Origin: Oceanihabitans sp. 2_MG-2023
GTDB taxonomy: Bacteria > Bacteroidota > Bacteroidia > Flavobacteriales > Flavobacteriaceae
DNA length: 64,000 nucleotides
Assembly (NCBI RefSeq): GCF_030547245.1
Contig: NZ_JAUOQT010000008.1
Span: forward strand, 62,001 to 126,000
Direction: 5' to 3'
A program made the position numbers and the translations under genes. Below the pieces are notes generated by a model. It searched no databases and had not been told where the DNA came from. It worked only from the letters and a program-made list of their open reading frames with translations. Shown here piece by piece: positions 8,254 to 16,820 of this stretch. Each line of letters starts with the position of its first letter. The first letter of the stretch is position 1.

Positions 8254-9279
8254 ATGAAAAATTTAAATTTTATAAATAAAATAGTATTCTTCTTCAACTC
8301 TGTTGCTGCTACGCTTTTATTGCTTTCTTATGTGTTGCCTTTTGTACCTCCAAAAACATTTTCAATTTTATCTGTCTTAAGTTTAGGTGTGCCTTTTTTA
8401 ATTTTAGTAAATGTATTATTTTTTTTATACTGGTTATTAAAAATTAAAAAACAGTTCTTTTTATCTTTATTCGTTCTAGTTATTGGCTATATGTCTTTTG
8501 GTTCTTTGTATAAATTTTCAAACAAAGTAGAAGTAGCTAAAGCGAGTAGTCTTACCGTTATGAATTATAACGTGCGACTTTTTAATTTATATCATTGGAT
8601 TGAAGAAGACAATACCGATTTGAAACTAATTGATTTTATTAAAGAAAAGGCTCCTGATGTAGTTAGTTTTCAAGAATACCATCCTAAAGAAAATATAGAT
8701 TTGTCTTTTTTTAAATATAAATTTGAAAAACTTACAGGTAATAAAATTAAATTCGGACAAGCAATTTTTTCACAATATCCAATAATAAATTCAGGTTCTG
8801 TTGCTTTTCCAAATACTTCTAATAATGCCATTTTTGTAGACATTGTAAAGGAAAAAGATACTATTCGTGTATATAATGTGCATTTACAATCTTTAAAAAT
8901 CGATACTAAGGTGGAAACTATATCGCAAGAAGATTCGGAGCGTTTAGTAAGGCGTATTGGGAAATCTTTTGAAATGCAACAAACGCAAACCGAATTGTTT
9001 TTAAAGCATAAAAAGCAGTGTAAGTACAAAGTAATTGTTAGTGGCGATTTTAACAATACAGCATTTTCTTATGTATATAAAGAAATTAAAGAAGGTTTAA
9101 AAGATGCTTTTAAAGTAGCAGGAAATGGTTTTGGTAGAACCTATGATTTTAAATTTTTTCCTACACGAATTGATTTTATTCTAGTAGATAAAAATTTTAA
9201 AGTAGATACTTTTAAAACCTATGATGTGCATTACTCCGATCATTTTCCTGTAATGACTAAGTTGTCTTTAGTGGATTAG
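8254..9279 (+). CDS. Membrane-anchored endonuclease/exonuclease/phosphatase family protein
   Basis: 341 residues. Three hydrophobic segments at the N-terminus (about 10-85) precede an EEP domain that is related to DNase I, exonuclease III and inositol phosphatases. Seen in order: 'VMNYNVRLFN', 'DVVSFQEYH' (metal-binding Glu), 'VSGDFNNT', 'RIDFILVD' and 'YSDHFPVM' (catalytic Asp-His). Such anchored EEP proteins occur throughout Bacteroidota; the substrate is not known. Third in the rightward block after the two rhomboids. Confidence 0.85.
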   Translation: MKNLNFINKIVFFFNSVAATLLLLSYVLPFVPPKTFSILSVLSLGVPFLILVNVLFFLYWLLKIKKQFFLSLFVLVIGYMSFGSLYKFSNKVEVAKASSLTVMNYNVRLFNLYHWIEEDNTDLKLIDFIKEKAPDVVSFQEYHPKENIDLSFFKYKFEKLTGNKIKFGQAIFSQYPIINSGSVAFPNTSNNAIFVDIVKEKDTIRVYNVHLQSLKIDTKVETISQEDSERLVRRIGKSFEMQQTQTELFLKHKKQCKYKVIVSGDFNNTAFSYVYKEIKEGLKDAFKVAGNGFGRTYDFKFFPTRIDFILVDKNFKVDTFKTYDVHYSDHFPVMTKLSLVD

Positions 9280-9291
9280 TCTTTTTTAGAA

Positions 9292-9600
9292 TTACATAAA
9301 AGAACAATCTACATAATCTGCAAGCATGTGTATGCATAAACCAAGTCCGATTAATCTTGTTTTTTTAGGAAGTAATAACAACACATAAACGATCATTGCG
9401 TAATAGGTATGTAACGGATGAAAGTTTATACTACATCTATTTGCTTCAAAAATTGGTGTTGCTAGTAGATGATCTACATCTATAATAATTGCAGCAGCCA
9501 GTATTAAATAGGTAACTTTCCAATTGCTTTTATAAAAGAGAAGTGCAATTAGTAATGGGAAACCAAAGTGAATTCCATAATGTAAAAAAGATTGCAGCAT
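9292..9600 (-). CDS. Small polytopic membrane protein (DUF6122-like)
   Basis: 102 residues, three to four membrane helices, with conserved-looking polar residues inside or next to the membrane: 'IDVDHLLATPIF' and 'HPLHTYY' and 'HMLADYVDC'. The Asp/His pattern recalls membrane-bound metal-dependent hydrolases (YdjM type). It matches the small family I know as DUF6122, usually next to wbqC in Flavobacteriaceae. Its ATG overlaps the wbqC stop (TAATG at 9598-9602), indicating coupling. Function is unknown. Confidence 0.7.
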   Translation of the reverse strand: MLQSFLHYGIHFGFPLLIALLFYKSNWKVTYLILAAAIIIDVDHLLATPIFEANRCSINFHPLHTYYAMIVYVLLLLPKKTRLIGLGLCIHMLADYVDCSFM

Positions 9601-10220
9601 TATAGATGTTTAAACTGATTTTCTAGATAATTTATAGCATTTGTTCCTTCATTAAAAAGTAAATCTAAGATGCTTAAATTAGAAATATATCCATGTTTTT
9701 CGTTGAATACTTGTGTGTAATTATCAAAATTGAAATTTGGTTCTTTTCTAGAGTTTACCAAATATCTAAAGTCGGATTGGTCTGTAATTTCTTTTTGAAA
9801 AATTTCCGTTTCCGAAGATTTTATATCCAGTTGTAAGCATTCTAAAATGGTTTCAAAACATTTTAAATTAAAGTCTAAAAGGAATTCTGCTTTTTGTGTA
9901 AATAAAGGTTGTAATTCATCTTCGTAAAATTCAAAAAAAGGAGAGGTTCTATAAGCAGATTCTAGAGATTTCCAATGTAAGGTTTGCCATTTTTCGGCAT
10001 TATGAATTTTAATATCGCTGTATTTTTGTCTTTCCTTTTGCGAGTATATTACAGGTACACTTAGTTGTAATTTGCCATTTGCACCATAAATAAAACTTCT
10101 ATTTCTATAGGTTTGCTTTTGGTAATTGTCGTGCATTTCAAATACAACATTATTAGCTTGAAGCATAGCTGCAAAATGTGCTATATTAGGAAAGTAAGTT
10201 GGATGTATAAGGATGTTCAT
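9600..10220 (-). CDS. WbqC family protein
   Basis: 206 residues of the WbqC-like family, which occurs in O-antigen or glycan clusters and, in Bacteroidota, next to lepB. Family marks are the opening 'HPTYFPNIAHFAAMLQANNV', the 'YRNRSFIYGANGKLQLSVPV' block and 'W....LESAYRTSPFFEFYEDEL'. It lies downstream of lepB and overlaps the following small membrane gene. Proposed to handle modified sugar or glycine transfer, but biochemical evidence is thin. Confidence 0.85.
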   Translation of the reverse strand: MNILIHPTYFPNIAHFAAMLQANNVVFEMHDNYQKQTYRNRSFIYGANGKLQLSVPVIYSQKERQKYSDIKIHNAEKWQTLHWKSLESAYRTSPFFEFYEDELQPLFTQKAEFLLDFNLKCFETILECLQLDIKSSETEIFQKEITDQSDFRYLVNSRKEPNFNFDNYTQVFNEKHGYISNLSILDLLFNEGTNAINYLENQFKHL

Positions 10221-10232
10221 TTGTAGATGCGT

Positions 10233-10421
10233 TTATTTTTTGATTTGATAATTTTTCAACGCATTCAATTTATTGGTAATACTTTCAACGTTTATTCTTA
10301 ATTGTGAACACAACCAATACTTTTCCTTATAAGGAAAAGTATTGGTTGTGTTATAAATAGTTTTAGTTAATTCTTTTGTTTCCTTCCAAACTTCTAACTT
10401 TTCAAAACTATATTGATACAT
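10233..10421 (-). pseudogene. Truncated four-helix-bundle (23S rRNA intervening-sequence type) gene
   Basis: From the ATG at 10421 the 62 residues begin like the four-helix bundle proteins found in 23S rRNA intervening sequences and elsewhere: 'FEKLEVWKETKELTKTIY...FPYKEKYWLCSQLR'. The intact family is about 115-125 residues and continues with a conserved 'SNIAEG' segment; here the frame ends after 'NKLNALKNYQIKK'. It is therefore a 3'-truncated or internally deleted copy. A perfect 46-bp palindrome lies inside the coding part (10307-10352). The frame could be read from 10463, overlapping lepB, but the family N-terminus supports 10421. Confidence 0.65.
10307..10352. repeat. Perfect 46-bp palindrome inside the four-helix-bundle remnant
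   Basis: Each half is 23 bases and the match is complete, with no loop: the centre reads CCTTATAAGG. The palindrome encodes residues from 'NTTNTF' to 'KYWLC' of the truncated protein, so it is coding rather than a terminator. It lacks the flanking T run expected of one. It most likely arose by template switching that copied one arm from the other. Confidence 0.9.
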
Positions 10422-10435
10422 ATTAAAATAAACAA

Positions 10436-12031
10436 TTAATTTGCTTCTTTTCTCTTTCTCCATTTACCATAACCATACCAACCAAGTAATAAAACTAAAA
10501 ACGGAATTAAGTACGAAACACGCTCTCCACTACCACCAACAGTGGTGAATAAACGATCCCATCGTATTTTGTTCTTAATACCTTTGCCATCACTATCCCA
10601 ACTAAACCAAATAAAAACAGGTTTACCAACTACGTGGTCAAAAGGTACAAATCCCCAAGTTCTTGAATCTTGAGAGTCATGTCTGTTATCTCCCATTAAC
10701 CAATAGTAATCTTGTTTAAAGGTGTAGTTTGTTGCTAGCGTATCATTAATAAATATCTGGTTTCCTTTTACTTGTAATGTGTTATTTTCGTATTCTGTAA
10801 TAATACGTTTGTAAAGTGGTAAAACATTTAAATTTAAGTCTACCGTTTTTCCTTTTTCAGGAATGTATAAATTTCCGAAATAATCGTTATTCCAGTTGTA
10901 GTTTGGATCGTGCGGAAAAATATTTGCATCTCGTTTTCCTTCTTCACTTTTTAAAGGAATGATTTTATCGATTTTCGGATTATTTTTAAATTTCTCTAAA
11001 TCGCCTTTATAAATTCCCATAAAGATATGATCATTTCCGCTTTTTCCAATTCTATTCGGATTCATATCATACCTATCATGAAGATATTGCAGATTAAAAT
11101 TTTGATTGTTTTTTGTTTTTACTCGGTACGAAAATTGCAATTTAGCTCTGTCTGGTAGTTCATTTTGTTTTCCGTTAATAAATACATATCCATCACGAAC
11201 AGATAAAGAGTCTCCAGGTAAACCAACACAACGTTTTACATAGTTTGTTCTCTTGTCTATTGGCTTATTGTAGTTTCTGTCTGGTCTAGGAACAGTCATG
11301 CTATACGATGTGTCTATTGGCCAGTTAAAAACCACAATATCATTACGTTTTATTTTTTGTAATCCAGGAATTCGCATATAAGGTAAAGACAACTTATTAA
11401 TCCAAGAAGTGTTCTTTTTTTCTAAGTTATCATCATACAAATACGATTTCTTTTTTATAAAAGGAATCGTGTCATGTACCATTGGCGCAGCAACGGTTGT
11501 CATAGGTACTCTTGCACCGTAGTGAAATTTACTAACAAATAAGAAATCACCTACTAATAACGATTTTTCTAAAGATGAAGTAGGAATCGTGTATGGTTGC
11601 ATAAAATAGGTGTGTACAATAGTTGCGGCAACAATTGCAAATAAAATAGAACTTGCCCAATCTCCCGAAGCAGATTTAGGATGTAAACTTCTGTCTTTAA
11701 CATGCTCTACATCTGCAATATAATTAAGATAATAATTGTAAAATCCGAAGCTAATAATTGCTAAAAAAGTATCTAAAGGTTGGTTTTTGCCAAAGCTTCT
11801 AGCGGTTTCTACCCAAATTACCGGAAACATGATAAGATTAACAATTGGTAAAAATAAAAGAATCGTGTAGTACCAAGGTCTGTTAATAATTTTCATTAAA
11901 ATTACTGCATTGTAAACTGGTACAAATGCTTCCCAAGCTTGTCTTCCTGCTTTTGTATAAAGTTTCCAGGTTCCTAATCCGTGGATGACTTGGATACTAA
12001 TAAAAAAGATAAATAATTGCGTAAATGTCAT
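10436..12031 (-). CDS. lepB: Signal peptidase I with extra N-terminal membrane domain
   Basis: 531 residues from the ATG at 12031 (the frame is open to 12061). Signal peptidase I removes signal peptides from exported proteins. An N-terminal domain of about 130 residues with three or four membrane helices (DUF5684-like) precedes the peptidase. Catalytic Ser box is 'IPTSSLEKSLLVGD' near residue 150; Lys box 'YVKRCVGLPGDS' near 262; the last box 'GDNRHDSQDSRTWGFVP' near 440. A large insertion lies between the last two, as in other Bacteroidota. A C-terminal membrane helix and basic tail follow. Downstream of dapB. Confidence 0.93.
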   Translation of the reverse strand: MTFTQLFIFFISIQVIHGLGTWKLYTKAGRQAWEAFVPVYNAVILMKIINRPWYYTILLFLPIVNLIMFPVIWVETARSFGKNQPLDTFLAIISFGFYNYYLNYIADVEHVKDRSLHPKSASGDWASSILFAIVAATIVHTYFMQPYTIPTSSLEKSLLVGDFLFVSKFHYGARVPMTTVAAPMVHDTIPFIKKKSYLYDDNLEKKNTSWINKLSLPYMRIPGLQKIKRNDIVVFNWPIDTSYSMTVPRPDRNYNKPIDKRTNYVKRCVGLPGDSLSVRDGYVFINGKQNELPDRAKLQFSYRVKTKNNQNFNLQYLHDRYDMNPNRIGKSGNDHIFMGIYKGDLEKFKNNPKIDKIIPLKSEEGKRDANIFPHDPNYNWNNDYFGNLYIPEKGKTVDLNLNVLPLYKRIITEYENNTLQVKGNQIFINDTLATNYTFKQDYYWLMGDNRHDSQDSRTWGFVPFDHVVGKPVFIWFSWDSDGKGIKNKIRWDRLFTTVGGSGERVSYLIPFLVLLLGWYGYGKWRKRKEAN

Positions 12032-12118
12032 AATCTGTATAATGATAATTGCTTGTAGCAATTAATTAATTGTTGTTAGTTGTTGCTTGTGTGTGTTATG
12101 TTACAAATATATTACTAC

Positions 12119-12820
12119 TTAACTAATATTTAACACATCTTTCATTGTAAAAACGCCAGTTTTTCCAAGTAACCATTCTGCGGCAACAACTGCTCCAAGA
12201 GCAAATCCTTGTCTGTTATGTGCTGTATGTGTAATGTCTATTGTGTCGACATCACTTTTATAAGAAATGCTATGTGTTCCAGGAACGTCTTCTATTCGTT
12301 TTGCGATTATTGGTAAAGCATTTTCAGTATTTTGGTCTAAACTCCAATTAGTATAACTAGTGTGTTCTTTAATAATATCGTTTGCAAGTGTAATTGCTGT
12401 TCCGCTTGGTGCATCTAGCTTTTGTGTGTGATGAATTTCTTCCATAGATACTTTATAGTCTTTTAAAGTATTCATCATTTTAGCTAAGTAATTGTTTAAT
12501 TCAAAAAATATATTTACACCTAAACTAAAATTAGAGGCATAGATGAAGGCTCCTTTTTTTTCTTGACATAATGCTACGGCTTTGTCATAATCTTCTAACC
12601 AACCAGTTGTTCCCGAAATTACAGGAATATTATTCTCTATACAATTAGATATGTTTTTGTATGCTGCTGTAGGAATACTAAAATCGATAGCAATATCTGC
12701 TTCAGAAATATCATAATCTTCATCCATTGCTTTGGTAACAATAGTATGACCACGTTGTATTGCTATCTGTTCAATGGTTTTTCCCATTTTTCCGTAGCCA
12801 AGAAGTGCTATTTTCATCAA
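12119..12820 (-). CDS. dapB: 4-hydroxy-tetrahydrodipicolinate reductase
   Basis: DapB reduces the cyclic intermediate of lysine and meso-diaminopimelate synthesis with NAD(P)H. 233 residues, slightly short but normal for this phylum. Visible: dinucleotide-binding 'GYGKMGKTIE' (8-17), 'SGTTGW' (about 92), the catalytic 'EIHHTQKLDAPSGTA' segment with His-His and Lys, and 'HTAHNRQGFALGAV' near the end. Part of the leftward run parA-parB-DUF5683-dapB-lepB. Confidence 0.95.
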   Translation of the reverse strand: MMKIALLGYGKMGKTIEQIAIQRGHTIVTKAMDEDYDISEADIAIDFSIPTAAYKNISNCIENNIPVISGTTGWLEDYDKAVALCQEKKGAFIYASNFSLGVNIFFELNNYLAKMMNTLKDYKVSMEEIHHTQKLDAPSGTAITLANDIIKEHTSYTNWSLDQNTENALPIIAKRIEDVPGTHSISYKSDVDTIDITHTAHNRQGFALGAVVAAEWLLGKTGVFTMKDVLNIS

Positions 12821-12868
12821 AAATATAAATTTTTATTTCCGAGATATCGGAAATACTATTAATGTCTA

Positions 12869-13477
12869 TTAAAATTTAAAATTTAGAGTAAGTCCTAAAT
12901 CTCCTGTATTATCAAATTCGTTAATTTTATAATGCGGCATAAAAGTAAGATTCTCGTCTACATTAAATTGCAATAAATGCGCATCTACATTTGCCCAAAC
13001 AATGTTTAATATATAAATACCTGCAGTAATTAAAAGGGATAATTCTTTGTTTCTTCGTAATGTACTTTGTGCTTCTTCTAAACCATCATCTGTAATTGTA
13101 TCATAGAATTCGTCGTCTGTAAAGCCTGCTAATCTACGTTTGTAAGCATCACGATAGCGATTGTATTCCTTTTGGTTGTCTAAATAAAAATACATTCCAG
13201 CACCTAGTCCTGCGTAAATAACAGGAACTTTCCAATATTGTTTAAGATGTATGTGGCCTAAACCTGGTAAAACAGCAGAATAAAAAGCAGCACGAGCAGG
13301 AGTAAGCGGGTCTATTGGTTCTCTTGTACTAATTTCTCCATCGATAACAATTCCTTCTTCAGCTAATTGTTTTTTTGTTTCTTTGGTTACTTCTTCTTTA
13401 GGTTCTTTTTCTTGTGCTAAAGCCGATAAACTAAAACAAATGCTTAAGAATAGGAATATGAAAAGTTTATTTTTCAC
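12869..13477 (-). CDS. DUF5683 domain protein, secreted/membrane
   Basis: 202 residues with a Sec signal peptide ('MKNKLFIFLFLSICFSLSALAQ'-type, cleaved after AQ region near 22), a charged linker, then a hydrophobic domain with 'FYSAVLPGLGHIHLKQYWKVP', a pattern of the DUF5683 family. Two or three membrane helices follow. The gene overlaps the 3' end of parB by 11 bases and is conserved in this position in Flavobacteriia. Function unknown. Confidence 0.8.
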   Translation of the reverse strand: MKNKLFIFLFLSICFSLSALAQEKEPKEEVTKETKKQLAEEGIVIDGEISTREPIDPLTPARAAFYSAVLPGLGHIHLKQYWKVPVIYAGLGAGMYFYLDNQKEYNRYRDAYKRRLAGFTDDEFYDTITDDGLEEAQSTLRRNKELSLLITAGIYILNIVWANVDAHLLQFNVDENLTFMPHYKINEFDNTGDLGLTLNFKF

Positions 13478-14372
13478 TTTGTACTAACTTTTTTATTCTA
13501 TTAAAATCTTCTTCCGAATGAAAAGGAATTGTAATTTTCCCTCTACCATTACTAGAAACTTTAACGTCTATTTTATGACCAAAGTATTCCGAAAAATCTT
13601 TCATGCCTTTTTTAACAAACTTTGGCAATTCTTCTTTTGTTTTCTTTGGTATGTTTACTTCTTGTGTCTTATTGTAGTTTTTAACTAGTGCTTCTGTGTC
13701 TCTAACAGATAATTTGTTTTGAAGTATTTTTTCATAAATATCTAACTGAATAGATTGGTCTTCAATATTAATTATTGCACGACCATGTCCCATAGAAATA
13801 AAACCATCTCGCATTCCTGTTTGAATGATTGGATCTAGTTTTAATAAACGTAAATAGTTAGCAATTGTAGATCGTTTTTTACCAACACGCTCGCTCATTT
13901 GCTCTTGTGTTAATTGGATCTCGTCAATAAGACGTTGGTAGGATAATGCAATTTCAATAGGATCTAAATCTTGACGTTGAATATTTTCTACCAAAGCCAT
14001 CTCTAGACTTTCTTGGTCGTTCGCTATTCTAATATAAGCAGGAACGGTTTCTAAGCCAATTAATTTGGATGCACGAAAACGACGTTCACCAGAAACCAGT
14101 TGGTATTTTTCGAAGCCTAATTTTCTAACCGTTATTGGTTGTATAACACCAAGTTCTTTAATAGATGAAGCTAGTTCACGAAGAGATTCTTCATTAAAAT
14201 TAGTACGTGGTTGAAAAGGATTCATTTCAATTAAATCCAATTCTAACTCTACAATATTACCAATTACCTTGTCGGCATTTTTGTCTTCTGCATTTTGTAT
14301 ATCGTTACTAGGGTCTTTTAAAAGGGCAGAAAGTCCTCTTCCTAAAGCCTGTTTCTTTGTTGCCTTCGCCAT
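13467..14372 (-). CDS. parB: Chromosome partitioning protein ParB
   Basis: 301 residues. ParB is a CTP-dependent clamp that loads at parS sites and recruits SMC. Seen: N-terminal 'GRGLSALL' typical of chromosomal ParB, 'NPFQPR' motif (about 52-57), the CTP-binding 'GERRFRA' motif (about 96-102), helix-turn-helix 'QEQMSERVGKKRSTIANYLRLL', and a C-terminal dimerisation domain. Starts 3 bases after parA on the minus strand. I saw no obvious parS palindrome in the adjacent sequence. Confidence 0.95.
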   Translation of the reverse strand: MAKATKKQALGRGLSALLKDPSNDIQNAEDKNADKVIGNIVELELDLIEMNPFQPRTNFNEESLRELASSIKELGVIQPITVRKLGFEKYQLVSGERRFRASKLIGLETVPAYIRIANDQESLEMALVENIQRQDLDPIEIALSYQRLIDEIQLTQEQMSERVGKKRSTIANYLRLLKLDPIIQTGMRDGFISMGHGRAIINIEDQSIQLDIYEKILQNKLSVRDTEALVKNYNKTQEVNIPKKTKEELPKFVKKGMKDFSEYFGHKIDVKVSSNGRGKITIPFHSEEDFNRIKKLVQSEK

Positions 14373-14375
14373 AAT

Positions 14376-15140
14376 CTAGGAGTTTTTTGTAATCACTTCT
14401 TTAGCCAAACTTAAATAATTACTTGCACCTTTACTAGAAGCATCATAATTAATTATACTTTCGCCATAACTTGGCGCTTCACTTAAACGTACATTACGTT
14501 GAATGATGGTTTTAAAAACCATATCGTTAAAATGTTTTTGCACTTCTTCTACCACTTGGTTGGAAAGGCGTAAACGCGAATCGTACATGGTTAATAATAG
14601 GCCTTCAATGTCTAAATCTGGATTGTGAATTTTTTGAACACTTTTTATGGTGTTTAATAATTTTCCTAAACCTTCTAATGCAAAATATTCGCATTGAATT
14701 GGTATTATTACTGCATCGGAAGCTGTTAAAGCATTCAATGTTAATAAGCCAAGAGAAGGAGCACAGTCAATTAAAATATAGTCGTAATCCTCTTTGATTT
14801 CTTGTAAAGCCTTTTTTAACATATACTCGCGAGATTCTTTATCGACAAGTTCTATTTCAATAGCAACAAGATCTATATGGGCTGGAATAATATCTAGGTT
14901 AGGTGTTTCTGTTTTAACAATAGCCTGTTTGGCCGAATTTGTATGCTCTAAAAGTTGGTACGTACCAATTTCTACAGTTTCTACATCGATACCAAGACCA
15001 GAAGTTGCATTTGCTTGCGGATCTGCATCTATTAGAAGTACTTTTTTTTCAAGTACACCAAGTGAAGCTGCTAAGTTTATTGAGGTTGTAGTTTTACCTA
15101 CCCCTCCTTTTTGATTAGCAATTGCTATAATTTTACCCAT
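14376..15140 (-). CDS. parA: Chromosome partitioning ATPase ParA (Soj)
   Basis: 254 residues from the ATG at 15140 (another Met three codons upstream at 15149 is possible). A deviant Walker A ATPase: 'KGGVGKTT' at residues 11-18, Walker A' 'LLIDADPQANAT', Walker B 'YILIDCAPSLG'. It drives segregation with ParB by binding DNA as an ATP dimer. First gene of the leftward run; the 225-base gap to the divergent CotH gene should hold its promoter. Confidence 0.95.
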   Translation of the reverse strand: MGKIIAIANQKGGVGKTTTSINLAASLGVLEKKVLLIDADPQANATSGLGIDVETVEIGTYQLLEHTNSAKQAIVKTETPNLDIIPAHIDLVAIEIELVDKESREYMLKKALQEIKEDYDYILIDCAPSLGLLTLNALTASDAVIIPIQCEYFALEGLGKLLNTIKSVQKIHNPDLDIEGLLLTMYDSRLRLSNQVVEEVQKHFNDMVFKTIIQRNVRLSEAPSYGESIINYDASSKGASNYLSLAKEVITKNS

Positions 15141-15365
15141 TAATTTCATTTCATTTTAGGAACAACCAAAAATACGATTATTTATGGGTTTATAAAACCG
15201 AAGTTGTTAACAGTTGGTTAAAAGAAGGTGTGTTTTATGGCATGGTTTTTAAAATAGTAACCATTACAAGGTTAAAACATTATTTTTCATGAGATTATGT
15301 GTATTGTTAAATAGACAGGTCTTACTATATTAACTATTTTTACAAAACTTATTTTTTAATAGATT

Positions 15366-16820
15366 ATGAAACAATTTGTACAATTTCTATTTTCAGTTTC
15401 CCTTTTGTTAAACGTACTAAACGCTTTTGCTCAGGAAGTTATTGCCAAAAACGGAAGTTATGGAATAGATAAAGAAAACAGAGTTATTGTTTGGCATACT
15501 AGCAATCTAGATTCTTTAACTTCTGTTAATGAAAAGATTACTAGTATTAAATTTGATGCATCTTTTACATTAGTAAATAGCAAAAAACAACTCTCATACT
15601 CTAATATTAATGTTGTTAAAGGGAAAGAAGCATATACATTATATATTTCTAAGCTTCCATTGGTTCATATAACTATAGATACTACAACTATAAATAATCA
15701 ATATAAAAGGCCTGGGTATTTTACCCTTTTTTCCGATACGGAATATATAAAAAGTACAATAGGAGTAAGGCATCGTGGTAATTTATCATTGTCTTTTCCT
15801 AAAAAATCATTCGATATAGAATTTTGGACAGATAGTATATCTAAGCAGAAAAAAGATGTTAAATTTAAAGGTATGCGATCTGATGATGATTGGATTCTAG
15901 ATGGATTATATAATGAGCCTTTACGTTTAAGGTCTTATATCTCAACTAAATTATGGAATAAAATTCATTCTCCTTATTACGCAAAAAAAGAGCCAAACGC
16001 TAAAAGTGGTTTTGATGTAGAATTTGTCGAGGTATTTAAAAATAACTCCTATTATGGTCTTTATCAATTATCAGAATCTGTGGATAGAAAACAATTAAAA
16101 CTAAAAAAAAATAAAGCAAATATTATTCATGGAGAATTGTATAAAGCACATTCTTACAAAGGTGGACCAGGTTTTACAAAGTCTCCTGCAGAATATAATA
16201 ATATTTTTCCGCATTGGAACGGTTGGAAAACCGAATACCCATTTATTGATTATACATCCGATTTTAGTAATTTATCTGCTTTTACAAATTTGGTAGTACA
16301 TGCCTCAGACAAAGATTTTTCGCAAAGGATAGAAACTAATATCCATATAGAAAATGCTATTGATTATTATCTTATGGTAAATATAATTAGAGCTTCAGAT
16401 AATATGGGGAAAAATTATTATTTGGGAAAATATGATATATTAGAACCTTACTTTTTTGTGCCATGGGATTTAGATGGGGTTATGGGAATTATTCAAGACG
16501 GAAAACGAGAACGAGGTGTTAATCAAATTTTATCTAATGGACTTTTTGATAGATTGTTAGAAAACAATCCAAATGAATACAAAGCAAAAATGAAATCCAG
16601 GTGGTTTACTTTAAGAGAAAATGCTTTTAGCAAAGAAGCATTGTTAGGTAGTATTACAAAAATATATGATAGATTTACTGTTGAAAAAATTTACGAACGT
16701 GAACAATTGATTTGGATTAATAAGTTGAATGATCTACCCAATACAGACCATTATGAATATCTAGAAAATTGGATTGAAGAAAGATTAACCAATCTAGATG
16801 AGTATTTTAAATCGCTATAA
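15366..16820 (+). CDS. Secreted CotH kinase family protein
   Basis: 484 residues with a Sec signal peptide ending near 'NAFAQ' (residue 23). The CotH domain covers the rest: 'RGNLSLSFPKKSFDIEF', 'LYNEPLRLRSYISTKLW', 'YGLYQLSESVDRKQLKL' and 'FVPWDLDGVMG' carrying the acidic metal-binding residues. The family founder phosphorylates spore coat proteins in Bacillus; in Bacteroidota the proteins are exported and their substrates unknown. The stop overlaps the convergent metallophosphoesterase gene by six bases, so a kinase and a phosphatase lie tail to tail. Confidence 0.87.
   Translation: MKQFVQFLFSVSLLLNVLNAFAQEVIAKNGSYGIDKENRVIVWHTSNLDSLTSVNEKITSIKFDASFTLVNSKKQLSYSNINVVKGKEAYTLYISKLPLVHITIDTTTINNQYKRPGYFTLFSDTEYIKSTIGVRHRGNLSLSFPKKSFDIEFWTDSISKQKKDVKFKGMRSDDDWILDGLYNEPLRLRSYISTKLWNKIHSPYYAKKEPNAKSGFDVEFVEVFKNNSYYGLYQLSESVDRKQLKLKKNKANIIHGELYKAHSYKGGPGFTKSPAEYNNIFPHWNGWKTEYPFIDYTSDFSNLSAFTNLVVHASDKDFSQRIETNIHIENAIDYYLMVNIIRASDNMGKNYYLGKYDILEPYFFVPWDLDGVMGIIQDGKRERGVNQILSNGLFDRLLENNPNEYKAKMKSRWFTLRENAFSKEALLGSITKIYDRFTVEKIYEREQLIWINKLNDLPNTDHYEYLENWIEERLTNLDEYFKSL

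Noticed and set aside
13467-15365. Origin of replication or parS sites near parAB
   Set aside because: No DnaA-box cluster and no convincing parS palindrome were found by eye.
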